In this document: positions 10,427-22,570 of the stretch, one piece after another
Layout: each line of letters opens with the position of its first letter
Position numbering within the stretch: the stretch's first letter is position 1
Source: Epichloe hybrida
Taxonomy: Eukaryota; Ascomycota; Sordariomycetes; Hypocreales; Clavicipitaceae
Direction: 5' to 3'
DNA: 64,000 nt
Assembly (NCBI GenBank): GCA_019022495.1
Contig: JAFEKR010000010.1
Span: 124,001 to 188,000 of the forward strand
Program-made: the position numbers and the translations under genes
Notes under the pieces: generated by a model
Database searches by the model: none
What the model was told of the DNA's origin: nothing
Seen by the model: only the letters and a program-made list of their open reading frames with translations

Positions 10427-13400
10427 TAACTTTAATTTTATTTTAGAGATTAATATATGATAATAAGTTATATAATAAGCATACTTTACGTCCTAGTAAA
10501 GGTCTTTATAAGTGAATAAATAGTTTATAATTAATTTCGTTTATTATTACATTATATATCTTCTTACTTTGCTTTAAACTTATTAAGGGCTTATATTTAT
10601 ATTATACTCTCTAGTAGTTCCTATATTAGCTATATATAACTTACTTACTTAATAAGTATATTATACCTCTTACCTTAGCCTAGGGTATTCCTAGGCTACT
10701 AGGATTTATTTAACTTAATATTTCTCTATAAGTTTATTATTATTCTTTACTAGAACTTATTCTAGCCTTAGATAAAAGTCCTAGAGTTTCTAGCTAGAAA
10801 GAGAATTCTTTATAGCTTATTTAATAAGATTTATATAAAAAACTAGGTAAATACCCCTTAGGATATTTAATTACACTATAAGTAGTATTAGTACTTTTAT
10901 AACTATATACTTTACTATAACTTAATTAAGTTTTTATAAGGGGTAATTTATCTTAATATTTTTAAGTAAAAGCTATACTTTATCTTTTACTTAAAACTAT
11001 TTTACTAGCTATTAAGAAGCTAATATAGTATCTTATTATCTTTATTAAATATAGGCTATTATAGCTTATACTAGATAAGTACTCTCTTATAAGTGCTTAA
11101 GGAATTATATAGCTTACCCCTTAGGTATTATTATAAAGGCAAACTAATCTAGTTATAATTAAATTAGCTCGAAGTTATATCTATATATGTAACCTATTTA
11201 AGCTAATACCTATTATAGGAAAAAACCTATTATTTATTATAAGCTAATAAGTAACTAAATACTCTAGCTAATTAAACTATAAAAAGGAGACTATAATATA
11301 TAGTATTACTTATATCTCTTAGTTTACCTATTTTATACTACTATTAGTTTATAGATAATATAATATAGAAAGTCACTAATTAATTCTAACTAGGGAATAT
11401 AATATTATCTAAAATTTTCCTAGCTAGTCTAACCCTTAATCTATAATAATTAATTAGGGAAATCCTTAAAACCTTTATTAAACTATTTTAAACTATTTAT
11501 ATACTTCTTAGCCTTAATAAAGGTTATAGCTTTTAACTATATAAACTTTAAGAGTTTATTTATAATAACTATAAGGTATTATAGTCTTTTTAAAGATATT
11601 ACTAGTAAGTTTATTATAAAGTCTATAAAAATCTAAGACTAAAACTAATTAAGGATAAGTAAAGGCTTTAGTAAGCCTTAATATTATTAATAGCTTTTAT
11701 AATTACTAAAGTTATAATAGTCATAAATAAACTAAGTAATATCCTATAATATCCTATTCTAATAAAACTACTATTATAGAATTTAAAATATAGTATTATA
11801 GCCTAGGTGCTTTATTACTAGTAAGTTATAGTATTATTATAAAAGGGTTATAATAAGAGGTTCCTAAGCTAGAATTTAAGTATAGCCTTAAAATTAAAGC
11901 ACTTTATATATACTTATAAAATAATCTATAACTTACTTCTTTAATAGTGCTTTAAGGGGGAACTTTTAAGCCTTTTTCTATATAGCTTTTAATTAAATAC
12001 TATATATAGAATTTAATATAATAGCTTAGTCTTATAAGGTCTAAAGGTACTTAGTAATAAAGAGAGTCTTCCTTACTAGTAATATTAATATATATAAGAG
12101 GTATAGTACTAGGCTAGTATTATCCCTTAGCTTACCTAGTAATAGTATAAGTTATATAATAGTAATAAGTTATAGGATATACCTTATCCTTAAAGCTAAC
12201 TTACTTTAGTCTTACTCCCTTTAAGATAAGGTATCTAGGTATTAAGCTTATATACTAAGCTTATAATAAAGATAAAAGTTAAATAATATAAGTATATTTG
12301 CTTACTAAGCTTATCTCTTTAATATTAGTTAAGGGGTTATAAAGTATTTTAAGTTCTTATAGTTTATATAAATTATAAATAAATAGGATATACCTTAAAG
12401 CTTTACTAACTATGCCTTAAGATAAGAAATAATAGCTAATAGTTCCTTATTATAGATTATATAGTTCCTTTATAAGGATATAAGGCTAGTAAAATAATAA
12501 GTAACTAGATATAAGATGTTATTAAGGCCTTATTATAAGAGATATTTACTAAGGGCTATGCCAAAATAATTAGCTTTTATTACTATAAGAAAATGTAAGT
12601 CCTATTATACTAGCACTAGATATATAATAAAGCTATCCTTTAACCTCTTAAATATATTATTTTCCTTAGGCCCCTATTAAAAAGGAATATTCCTCTAGTA
12701 AGTTATATTAGTAAAGCTACTAGCTTAGAGAAGTCCCTAATAAAATTATAGTAAAAATTTATAAATCCTAGGAAGCTATAAACTCCTTATAGTTTTATAG
12801 GTATTACTTACTCCCTTATAGCTATAACCTTTATAAAGTCTAGGTAAATTAAATACCTTACTATAATAATATATTCTAAGTACTAGATCTCTTTTATAGT
12901 AAATATAGACTTATTAAGGTTAAGGTATAAGCCTATAGCCCTTAAGTAACTTAAAACTAGCTAAACCTTAGCTATATAATCCTTCCTTAATCCCCCTAAG
13001 TAAACTAGGATATTATTAAGGTAAGCTATAATAAAGTCCTTTAATATATCCCCTAAGAATTTATTAATATATTACTAAAAGATTACTAGTATACTTACTA
13101 AGCTAAAGGGGTAAACTAGTTACTTAAATAAACTAAACCTTATATAAAACACTATAAGTACTTCTTACCCTTAGCTATTTATAGTTTTTAAAATACTATA
13201 TAAATATTTACTTTTATAAACTAGTATACCTAGGATAAGAAGTGTAGTGTTTTCTTAATTTATAGGAGAGAGTAATAGTCTTATACTATTATTTTATTAA
13301 AGGTATAGTAGTTTATATAAAAACACTATCCCTTATTAGCTTTCTTAATAAAAAAGATAGGAGCTATAGCTAAAGAGAAGCTAGTATAAATCTAACCCTT

Positions 13401-15507
13401 ATTTATTAGGTTTATAATCTAATGCTAAACCTTAAGGAGTTAGTCCTATAGTATATTATATAATAGTCCCTATAGGAGTATAAGTTTAGACCTTTTTAGG
13501 TTCCTATATAAATATATATAGTAATTAAGAGAACCCTTATAAGGAGGTAAACTATTAGCTTTAGCCTTATTAAAAAGGTCTATAAAGTTTACTAACTCCT
13601 TAGGTAATATTAATATATTAGGAATAGTTAGCTTTATCCTAAGTACTATAATTTATAGTATTATTATTAGTTCCTTTAAGCTTATAAAAATAAACCTTAT
13701 AGTAGTGTCCTTACTTTATTATACCTTATAAGCCTTAGTAATATAAAGGGATTTAATAATTTCTTATACTAGTACTTTTACCCTATAAGTAAAGGCCTTA
13801 GGGATATAAAGGCCCTTTATAGCTCTAATAACTAGTTATTATTTTACTATATAAACTACTATATTACACTACTTTAGCTAAGGCATTCTAAATATTATAT
13901 CCTAGGTAAGACCTAGGATAATATATAAATATATAAATAACTCCTAGCTATTTATATTAATTCTAGTGCGTACTATATAAGTTATAAAAGAGATATTTTC
14001 CTTAACTTACTTCCCCTTTTTTTCTATTTTTACTATAGTGTAAATATGCCTTTACTTTAGTAACTATATAAGCTTTAGGCTAAGCTACCTTATTACTAAT
14101 TTGCTATAGCACTATAGTAATAATACCTATAATTAATTTAAATATTAATATAATAATATATATTAAAGAGTATAGGAATTAAGAATAGTAGTTAGTTTAT
14201 ATATTATACTATATCTTGCTTTAGCTTTATATAATAGTTATAATTATCTTATATTATAGTAGTTAACTAGCTTATTTACCCCCATATAAGACTTTACTTA
14301 GGGGTTACTTATTTTCTATAAAGAGGGTATTTATCTCCTTATCTATGCTTTCCTTATTTACCTTATATAAGTTAATACTAACTAGTAAATAGTAAGGTAA
14401 GAGAAAAGTATACTTTTAAATATAGTAATCTTTAGATTTATATTATAAGTAATATACTATTATAGTATATTTATTATATTTTATTTTATAAGTAATATTA
14501 GTAAATATTTTAGTATAATAAATATAACTATACTTATTAGAATTTTTATAAACTAAAATAGTATTTTATAGCTTTTTCTTTACTTTTATAATAAGCTAGT
14601 AATAAGTTAGTAGTAATTTAGTATTTAGGTAGTAAAATTATACTTACTTTATTTTAATAGTAATAGTTATCTTTAGGAGTAGCTTTAATAAGGTTAAAGA
14701 GCTTATTATAAAGCTATATAATTTAAGCTAAAGTCTAGTAATATATTAGTAATAAGTACGTAAATTTTAGTTAGGAAAGATATACTATAATATAGTTTTT
14801 ATTATTTTAGAAGTAATATATATATTTTATTAAATAGCTTATTAAATATTAGCTATAAAGAATTTATAAGTAAGTAAAGAAGTTATACTTAAAGATTTAT
14901 TATATTTAGTAAGAAAGGTCTTTTTATTAATAAGGTATTTTAGGATCTTATAAGTACTATTTTTTAGGAGAATATTGTATATTATAACTTACTAATAATA
15001 ATATATATATAAAATCTTTTTTAAAGATATTTTACTAGTTATAAGTTAGTAATAAAGATATTATAAGAATATAATAAACTTATAATAAGATTTTTAAAGA
15101 AGTTTACTTTAAAGAAGTCTTTATAGGAGATTTTAAAGGAGTTTTTTTAATTAATAAATCTTCTTAAAATAGTAAAAAAGGTAAAGTTTTAATATAAGAC
15201 TTAGATATAGTAAACTAGCTATAAGTTAGTTATAATAAACTAAATGAAGAAGTTATACTAGTAAGAGTATAAACTTATAAGCTAGATAAAGGCAAGAAAC
15301 TAAGATAAATAAGGATAAATAATAATAATAATTAGGGACTAAAAGAGGTTAGTAACTACTAAGTAATAGTAATAAGAGAGTTATTACTTAGCTAGTAAGA
15401 TTAACTTATAAGGTTAAGGGATATTATAAGAGAAAGGAAGTGTATAAAAATGGGAAAAAATTAGTCTTTTTTATATTAACCCTAGACCCCTTAAGTAATC
15501 TAATTAA
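10427..15507 (-). mobile_element. Gypsy (Ty3-type) pol relic, RIP-decayed
   Basis: Minus-strand translation, reading TAA/TAG as decayed Gln/Trp codons, shows a Gypsy order. The reverse transcriptase motif FSLVSILVIF (from FGL.NAP..F) lies at about 13077-13110. The active-site region IAYLNNILVY (YLDD with D to N, as RIP would give) is at about 13010-13040. An integrase core resembling GFP.LIISDRG...TAYHPQT lies at about 11400-11560. The gag side should be 14-15.5 kb. No LTR pair could be assigned. The left part may be mixed with the element at 8469. Confidence 0.7.
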
Positions 15508-15512
15508 TATAC

Positions 15513-16332
15513 TATTGAAATGTAGGGAACTAGTTGCCGGCTGGCAACAGCTGTACAGGTGCAGCTCCACGGTCAGGGACTAATAGAACCACCACGTTAA
15601 AGATTTAACGCAACGCAACGGAAGTTTGTGGTAGTTATTAACTAATAGAATTTAATCTAGATAACTTTTACAATATCTTATATACTAATAGAATTGATTT
15701 TAGTGACGTTATATAGGCAATGCGGCTGTTAGATTAAGAGGCCTAGCTATCTAGCTAGATTAAAAAGATCTTCTTTCTCTTATATACCCACTAACCATAT
15801 TAGTGAATCCGGACCGCTAGAGAGGTCTTATAGGCCACTTTTTATTTTCCGCAAAATTCATTTATATGTAATATCTAAAAAATTAACTTACCACTATACA
15901 AACTAGTAACCTGTTTGCACTAAATTTTAGTCTAAAAAATATTCCTGCATTAAATAAAAGCCCTGTCTTCTAGCTTTAATTTGCTATATGTAAGACTTTT
16001 GTATGACCTCTAGTTAAAGAGAAAATCGCTGTTAAAGATAGCTATAGGGTAACCCGTGTACAGGGTAACCTGCTTACGTCACCCTAGCTTACCTAATTAC
16101 TAGTAGCGCTGCGGTTGTGGCTACGCTTGCAGCCACAACGCAATTAAATAATCCATAATTAATTTAGATTAGTCATCCACACATTTAGTCGTTAACAGCT
16201 GCGACGTAGCCATTGACGGCCACCTTCGCGACCGTTGACAGCTGCAGTGCAGCTGTCAGGCTTGCAATGCAAGCTAGTAATAAAAAAGGTCCTTTAACTA
16301 GAAAGGGCTAAAAATAGGTCTTATTTTTAACA
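15513..16332 (+). mobile_element. Solo LTR, 820 bp, with TATAC target duplication
   Basis: The element starts TATTGAAATGTAGG (an original TG mutated to TA) and ends TTATTTTTAACA. It is flanked by TATAC at 15508-15512 and 16333-16337. A second copy in opposite orientation lies at 32825-33571 with its own duplication, which fixes the ends. This copy has about 70 extra bases near 16180-16260 that carry perfect palindromes, for example at 16237-16257. No coding capacity. Confidence 0.85.
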
Positions 16333-16337
16333 TATAC

Positions 16338-16785
16338 CGCGTATAAGTAATTTATAAATTATAATAATAACTATTAGTATTGCTAATTATATATATACTT
16401 AATAGCTATAAACTTATAGTAACTATAATATAAGCCCTTTAGTTAGACTATTTTGAACTATAGTATTAAGTACCTTACTTATTTAAACTAATTATAAAAA
16501 TTAATATAAGTTATTTATTTTTTTCTTCTAGCTATATAATAGGTAATAATATTTATTCTACTATATTAAAGCTATATATAAGCTACTATTTAAATATTAC
16601 TAACTATAATAAGGGGGTTATTTTTAATTAGTAATAATATTATTATTATGTCTTTTATTTACTTATATATTTAAATATAAGGTACCTTATCTTATTTTCT
16701 TTATAAGCTCTATTATAGTAACTATACCCTAAGTAAGTAGCTTATTTTATAATTAAGGTTAATTATATATAAAGAATGTATTATA
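16338..16785 (+). mobile_element. AT-rich relic, probably part of a Copia pol
   Basis: This is RIP-decayed sequence. A plus-strand stretch near 16650-16720 reads like the Copia RT/RNase H junction (YL..R...LVF pattern), and Copia II 3' sequence resumes after the palindromic MITE at 18018. It may be one Copia II relic split by that MITE. Evidence is weak. Confidence 0.35.
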
Positions 16786-17160
16786 TTAGGAATATAAAGA
16801 TTAGAGATAAGATATTTATTAAAGTAAGTCTTTAGAGAACCTTTAGGCTATATAAATAATAAAGAGGCTAGCTTACTATAAGATAGCTATATGCTTATAA
16901 AGTAAGGTATTTATAAAAGACTATATATATTGTTAGTGCTAGGTTAAAGATTAAAACCTTTACGCACCTACCCCTAGCTAGTATTTATCTAGTAGCGACT
17001 GCAATAGTCTTAGCTATCACTTCGTTTTATAACCTTTTAGTGCAAGCCATGACATATAGTTACTACTAGATAAATACTAGCTAAAGATAAGTATATAAAG
17101 GTTTCAATCTCTAACCTAGCACCAATAATATATATAGTCTTTAATAAATACCTTACTTTA

Positions 17161-17900
17161 TGTTAAGGATATTCACAGCCTCACATCGTAGCCTTAGATA
17201 TCAGGTATCACTCTTGTCATCCCCTCTTCGTTTGACGATGCAGCTTCCCGCATTACGTTTAATATCGCGGTTTATTGCAGGCTTTGTTTAAAGACCTAGA
17301 TTTATCACTTATAGACAGAGTATTGTTTGTATTGTAGTTAGTGTAGTTTTTAGGAAATATTTGTATTTATAGTGTAGTTTTTTTTAGCTTATAGTTAGTG
17401 TAGTGTAGTTTATAGTTACTACACTACACTTTAAATACTACATCACTACAAAATTTAGCTAATAATCTAGTTTGTTCCTTGATTTAAATAAACTAGCCTA
17501 ATAGAAAGCTAGTTATTATAACTAGTATTTATCTATTCCTTTTTTAAAGGGCTAAATCTAGTATACCTTTATTTACTAGTATTATATATCTAAGGCTAAT
17601 AAACCTATTTTTTATTTTTTTTATTTAAATTATTATTTGTAATGTAGTTTTTCGGAAATATTTGTATTTTTAGTGTAGTTTCTTTTAGCTTGTAGTTAGT
17701 GTAATGTAGTTTGTAGTTACTACACTACACTACACTACAAAAACTACACTACATTACACATTGTAGTGCAATACTTTGCTTATAGATTTAAAGCTTATAA
17801 GCTTCCCTTTTCTCTTCTAGATTCCGAATTCCTAGATAGCAATTCTACATTATTATCTTCTCTTCTAATCACTCTTTGCCTCCGTCTGCATCACTCTACA
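17161..17900 (+). mobile_element. Solo LTR of Copia III, split by a hAT MITE (TSD CTTTA)
   Basis: It starts TGTTAAGGATATTCACAGCC and ends CATCACTCTACA. It is flanked by CTTTA at 17156-17160 and 17901-17905. Without the internal MITE it is about 269 bp and matches, in complement, the LTR at 52721-52987. Confidence 0.88.
17316..17778. mobile_element. hAT-type MITE, 463 bp, with 8-bp TSD CTTATAGA
   Basis: The termini are CAGAGTATTG and CAATACTTTG (inverted, one mismatch). The flanking direct repeats CTTATAGA lie at 17308-17315 and 17779-17786. The ends are made of GTAGTG-rich subterminal repeats. An 8-bp duplication with short CAGAG-type inverted ends is typical of hAT elements. There is no transposase frame. 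Confidence 0.88.
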
Positions 17901-18017
17901 CTTTATAAGCATATAGCTATCTTATAGCTAGCTAGCCTCTTTATTATTTATATAGCCTAAAGGTTCTCTAAAGACCTGCTTTAATAAACATCCTATTTCT
18001 AACCTCTGCGCTCCTAA

Positions 18018-18904
18018 CAAAAGTATACTAAGCTAGCGAAGGGAGCTATTTTATATGCTTAAAACATAAAGAAGCTATGCCTATAATATTTAGGTGTAGA
18101 TAGCTTTAATATGTTATTCTCTAGTATTAATACTTCCCTTAGTAATAATCCTAATACTTAGAAGTTAATATAAGGCTATATTTTTATAATATATAGCGCT
18201 ATAATTAATTAGAAGTTAGGAAGGTAATATTATATAATAACTTTAAGTGTAGAAGCTAAGCTTTTCACCCTAAATTATAGTGCTAAAAAGTATATATCTT
18301 TAGGGAGGCTGCTTTATAATATTAAGGTCCGTGTGCTATTACTATTAATTATCTAGTGTAATAATAAGTAAGTAATTTATATTATAGAGTATATAGAAGG
18401 GAGGCTTTAGACTAGCCTTAAGTATCTTTATATAAATTAAATATAAATTTAAGAGTAGTATACCTTAGGTAATAAGGTTAATTAGATAAAGACCTTAGAG
18501 ATACTTATAGATAGCTTTATAAAGCCTTTATTAAGCTAAATATATAGAGATTTCTATTACTAGATTAGCTTATAGGAGATTCCTATGTAATTATAATACT
18601 AGGAATTTATTATAATTTTCTCTTATACTTATGAACTCTAGCTTTAATAAATATCTTAGCTAGGGGGGGTCTGTTAGGGAGAGCTCCTTAAAGCATTAGA
18701 TATATAGATATAGCTTATGTATTAACTAGGATAAACCCTTTTATAAGATAAAGGTAAATATAATATGTTAGAAGTACCTCCGTAGACTAGTTATTACTGT
18801 AGCGCACTGTGTACCTTTTAGGTATAAAAGTTAGCTACTATCTGCACCTTTAATTGACCGAATTGAACACTTTTATTAACACCTACAGACACCCCTACCT
18901 GACA
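18018..18904 (+). mobile_element. Copia II 3' end (RNase H region plus 3' LTR)
   Basis: It aligns with 34660-35539 of the complete Copia II. The shared text includes the decayed RNase H stretch (CTAATACTTAGAARTTAA) and the 3' LTR. The LTR occupies 18672-18904, starting TGTTAGGGAGAGCTCC and ending CCCCTACCTGACA. The outer (right) half of the LTR is the less mutated one. The 5' part of the element is lost or lies left of the palindromic MITE. Confidence 0.8.
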
Positions 18905-19493
18905 AGTCCCCATAGTGGGTTCCAACTCAACGCCACCTCTAAAATCTAGTACCCGCATCTTCACTTAGGCGTTGCGCCATCAAAATATGGGAGTGCGCAT
19001 AACCAACCGGGGACTTTTATCATACAATTGATTTTTTTTTTTTTAATTACCAAAGCCTCTCAGACTTCCAGTCAGCCACATACATAGCAGCATTATTACA
19101 AACATAACTGTATATTGCGTACGGCTGATGACTAGAAGCGCAGGCTGTTGCAGGATGGAGAAGGCTACTCAGGCACGGACATTACCTGCCTAACTAGCAC
19201 AAGGTCGCGTCGTTTGACTTAGGGCGGGCACGGTCGTTGATACCAACATATTCAATTCAGGGCAACGTAAATCAAATAAATTTCATAAAGAATTCCTATT
19301 ATGCCAAACACAACAACTCACCCGCCACAGCGAATAAAATACTGCGTCTTAAAGCAGCTGGACTTGACCGAATGCTCTATAAAGCAGGGTAAATAAAAAC
19401 ACCCTAGTGGTATATAATTTTTGCGATATCAAGGAATTTGGTGGTGGTGAGAAATGAAAAGAAAAATTAATAAGAAATAGCAATGATTTTTAT
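18905..19493. other. Intergenic, 3' side of the hydroxylase gene
   Basis: This is GC-balanced sequence. An inverted pair AAGTCCCC (18904-18911) and GGGGACTT (19010-19017) and a T-rich tract near 19030 are visible. I see no gene. Confidence 0.5.
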
Positions 19494-20498
19494 TCAGTCT
19501 TCTCCTATCGATAGTATATCAATAGAATGCATGGTTACTACATGCCCTGTTTCTATATTGTGAGGACTTGTTTCAATGCGGTCTGCGCAAGTCCCAAAGA
19601 GGCGGTCCCATATCCGAGTTTGCTTTCCATAATTCTGTGCCTTTCTATAACCTTTGCGATGGTGCAAGTCGTGATCTTCAATCACAAGCTCAGCTCCAAC
19701 AAGCTTCATCGGCCACTCGCATGTTGAAGGAGGCGTTGTATAAATCCTCAAGCCGCTGTGACCCATGACCTCAGTGTAAGCAATGTAGTGAATGCAAATC
19801 CACCATGAGTAGAAATCCATAGGAATCTGCAAACCCTTCAGCGCGAAGAACGTGAGCAGCGGTGTGCCAACTATATCAAACAGCTCTTGCTCTAAATCTG
19901 CATACGCTGTAAATAGAATGCTCGGATGTTTTATTGTGTGATGTCTGCGATGAAACTTCCACAGCCAGGGTACCTCGTGCCATGCTCGGTGCATACAGTA
20001 GTAAAAAAGGTCGAGGATAATGGGATACAGGCTTAGGTAAATAGCAAGCCATGCCCACCACCGTAGACTTGTTATATAATGCATAGGCTGCTTGCTCGGG
20101 TCGTACGCTACCAACACACACATAACGGTGCGACTACCAATCGTAAGGGGAAGAGACCAATTTAGTCTAGCAGAGTCTCGCGGAACCTTGTCGCGTGGAT
20201 GAGCTTCCGCGTCGAGGTAGCCCAGCTTTTCTCCTAATGTCCGGATGGCGAGGCCTTCGCGACGCAAAAAGAACCGAAATGCGTGCATGTATCCAAGTAT
20301 GACTGCTACTCGGAGTAAATAAGGATGATCATGGTAGTGGTTGCCCCATGAAGAAAGCGTGGTAAGAGTGAGTTGATGGATCGCCACGGGTAGTAGGCTA
20401 TAAAGGAGGATGAATTTGTGCTGTGACAATTGATCCAAACGTGGTATACTATTGTCTCTCAAACACTTGCGTAGTTTTTGTGGCGATATTTGACTCAT
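19494..20498 (-). CDS. Fatty acid hydroxylase / sterol desaturase-like di-iron membrane oxygenase
   Basis: The protein belongs to the fatty acid hydroxylase superfamily (di-iron, ER membrane; O2-dependent hydroxylation or desaturation of a lipid). In the 388-codon open frame that starts at 20660, the histidine boxes are H224/H228 (HRAWH), H237/H240/H241 (HRRHH) and H330/H333/H334 (HDLHH). Hydrophobic segments lie near residues 82-100, 112-128, 200-222 and 265-295. The C-terminal block EDHDLHHRKGYRKAQNYGKQ and WDRLFGTC are typical of fungal members. I place the start at Met55 (20498), with A at -3 and a following sequence that fits family N-termini, giving 334 aa. The upstream 54 codons look like leader sequence, though a start at 20660 or 20573 cannot be excluded. 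It has no intron. The substrate is unknown. Confidence 0.88.
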   Translation of the reverse strand: MSQISPQKLRKCLRDNSIPRLDQLSQHKFILLYSLLPVAIHQLTLTTLSSWGNHYHDHPYLLRVAVILGYMHAFRFFLRREGLAIRTLGEKLGYLDAEAHPRDKVPRDSARLNWSLPLTIGSRTVMCVLVAYDPSKQPMHYITSLRWWAWLAIYLSLYPIILDLFYYCMHRAWHEVPWLWKFHRRHHTIKHPSILFTAYADLEQELFDIVGTPLLTFFALKGLQIPMDFYSWWICIHYIAYTEVMGHSGLRIYTTPPSTCEWPMKLVGAELVIEDHDLHHRKGYRKAQNYGKQTRIWDRLFGTCADRIETSPHNIETGHVVTMHSIDILSIGED

Positions 20499-21605
20499 GC
20501 TTAATATGTTATTGTCTTTGCGGCGTTTGGACGTAGGTATAGACCGTACTGTCGTCTGCGATAGCCGTTGCATCGTGGAAATTGTGAAAAGGTTTTGTCG
20601 TTCACAGTAGCCAGAACGCCAAACGTCAAAGAGCCATGAGTCGCATGGAAGCAATTGCACTCTAAATAAGACGCTTTTCTGCCTGGCACTGGCCCACTGA
20701 CTCTAATAAGGACTTGTTCCTACGCTGATACAGCCGACCAATACGCCGTAGTTCCTTTCCATTGTAAGGCTTTTACAAACGCCCCATACGCACACTCCCA
20801 CCCCACCACACCCGGCACGTTATTAGGCTACAGTATTACATTTGATACCGAGGATGTGTCGCCCTGGCTATGCATCAGGGCTTAACATCATCACTAGGGC
20901 TTTCCGGGAAGCCTCCAAAATGCGCAAACCTGACATGCGTTTCGCGGTTTCCTTCAAAATTTCGTTCTCGCTGTCAAACAGTTTTTCACCCGATACCAGA
21001 GACCCTGTGTTGCACAAAGTATGGTGAGAGGGTGGAAACGGGAAGGTATTTTATCCTTGCAGCTGCATGAAGAAATTGTTGACATAAGTATCTCCTCTAG
21101 ATCCGTGGTCTATCTCCCATGTATGTATGCTTGGTCAGAGCGGCGTGTCCATGGGAGCCAATAGGTTCACGGGTACCCGTGAATTTAAGACTCGCGGGAT
21201 CCCGCGAAAATTACTAAGCACAGTGTCGATTTCATATCGCTTTGTGGTATACAACTAACTAGCACTGTATGTCCCATCACTGTTAACCATTTGCGATAAA
21301 ATGCCATCTATTTACCCTTTAACTACTATATAGTCTTCTATATCTCTCTAAGTGCTATTAACTAGTAAATACTAGCCTTCCTACTCTTAAGAATCTCTCT
21401 CTATGCTTTTCTAAATATGTTTTATACCTCTTTATTTCTTAGCTACAGGATCCTTATGTATCTCTATAGTCACGTAGGCTTTAATTTATTTATCTTCTAC
21501 CTTACTCTAATTAAGATATACTATTATTTCTTCCTTACTCTAATCCCTAGCACCTAATAGCAAATTATAGCGCCTTAATATCTATTTATAATTAAGACAC
21601 CACTT
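20499..21605. other. Upstream region of the hydroxylase gene
   Basis: The sequence is GC-balanced to about 21300, then AT-rich with TATT/TCTA-type text up to the Copia insertion. It includes the two perfect palindromes listed separately. Short frames at 20842-21070 show no family-like sequence and were not accepted. Confidence 0.5.
21166..21207. repeat. Two adjacent perfect palindromes
   Basis: TTCACGGGTACCCGTGAA (21166-21183) is an 18-bp perfect palindrome. Nine bases later comes TCGCGGGATCCCGCGA (21192-21207), 16 bp and also perfect. Both are GC-rich in their core and unmutated. They could be protein-binding sites or relics of a small palindromic repeat. Confidence 0.85.
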
Positions 21606-21610
21606 ATAAC

Positions 21611-21900
21611 TGTGGCTTCCTTCGGACCTTCGGACAATAGATAGTCTGACCGTGGCCAAAGAGTGAAGCCACCAAAGGGATGCACGCGATGCGATTGGAT
21701 GCATCGCAAGCTACCCCGCTTCGTTAGCAGTGGCACCGCACTATAGCCCCACTTTTCCCCCTTTTTTGCTTACCTTCTCTTCTAGCTAGATTTCTCTCCT
21801 TCTCTCTCTTCTTTTCTCTCTTAGTTATTTAGCTATTATTATTAACTTTATTAAATTTAACCTCTTTACACTAGTGTAACGTTCCTTAGTGTAACTAATA
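21611..21900 (+). repeat. 5' LTR of Copia I copy 1
   Basis: It starts TGTGGCTTCCTTCGGACC and ends GTGTAACTAATA (an original CA mutated to TA). The outer half keeps CG-rich text. The inner half is AT-shifted. Confidence 0.92.
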
Positions 21901-22439
21901 CTAATTAGTAGTTAACTATAACTATAGATAAGTTAGGTATTATAAGAAAAGATATTTCTATAAATAACGCAGCCCCTTACCTCTTAAGCTAACTTAGATA
22001 GGCTATTTAGGTAAAGAGGCATAACTATAAAGTGTGCTAAAGGAAGATAGACTAGAATCCTAGTTATAGGCTTATTAGACTTCTAAGGATTAATTTATTA
22101 ACCCTTAGGCTTATAGGATATAACCTTATTATATTTATCTAGGATATTTAGTTAATTATTAATCTTATTATCTATCACAAGAAAACTAACTAAATAACTA
22201 AATCTATTGCTATAAGGTATTTTATTTAAACCTAACGTTAAAAACAATCCTTAGCTAAGCTAGCTAACCTATATAACCTCTTTTTACACTCTCTTTATAA
22301 CCCCTCTTCTCTCTTTATAGCTTTTTATGCCTTAGTGTTCTAAACATTAAGTTACTTTTGCTTTTACGCTATCTTTATAGCTTGCTTTTCTCTCTTTTTG
22401 CTGTTTTTCCTTCTTTTATACTTTTTCTATTGTTTTTTG

Positions 22440-22570
22440 TTATTTCCCTTTGTTTATCCTATTAATCCTATTTATCCTATTCTATTTATCCTATTTATCT
22501 TACCCTGTTTATCCTATTTATCCTATTTACCCTGTTTTTCCTGTTTTTCCTATTTTGCCTGTTTTTTAGA
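22440..22570 (+). repeat. Degenerate TTATCCTA-type repeats in Copia I leader
   Basis: Short pyrimidine-rich units (CCTATTTATCC and variants) follow one another. The same tract is at 54475-54600 and, in complement, at 370-430. It yields a spurious Pro/Tyr/Ile-rich frame. Confidence 0.75.

Larger units (their letters stand above)
16786..18017. mobile_element. Large palindromic MITE split by a solo LTR
   Basis: The left arm (about 16786-16995) is repeated as its complement in the right arm, about 17060-17160 continuing at 17906-18017. Matching text includes TTAGAGAACCTTTAGGC, AATAAAGAGGCTAGC and AAAGTAAGGTATTT. The unpaired centre is around 17000-17060. Removing the inserted solo LTR leaves about 490 bp with about 220-bp arms. 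The outer termini begin near TTAGG and end near CCTAA. No target duplication was confidently found. Confidence 0.8.

Noticed and set aside
20842..21070. Two overlapping short frames upstream of the hydroxylase
   Set aside because: They overlap in different frames, lack homologous-looking sequence and sit in a probable promoter region.
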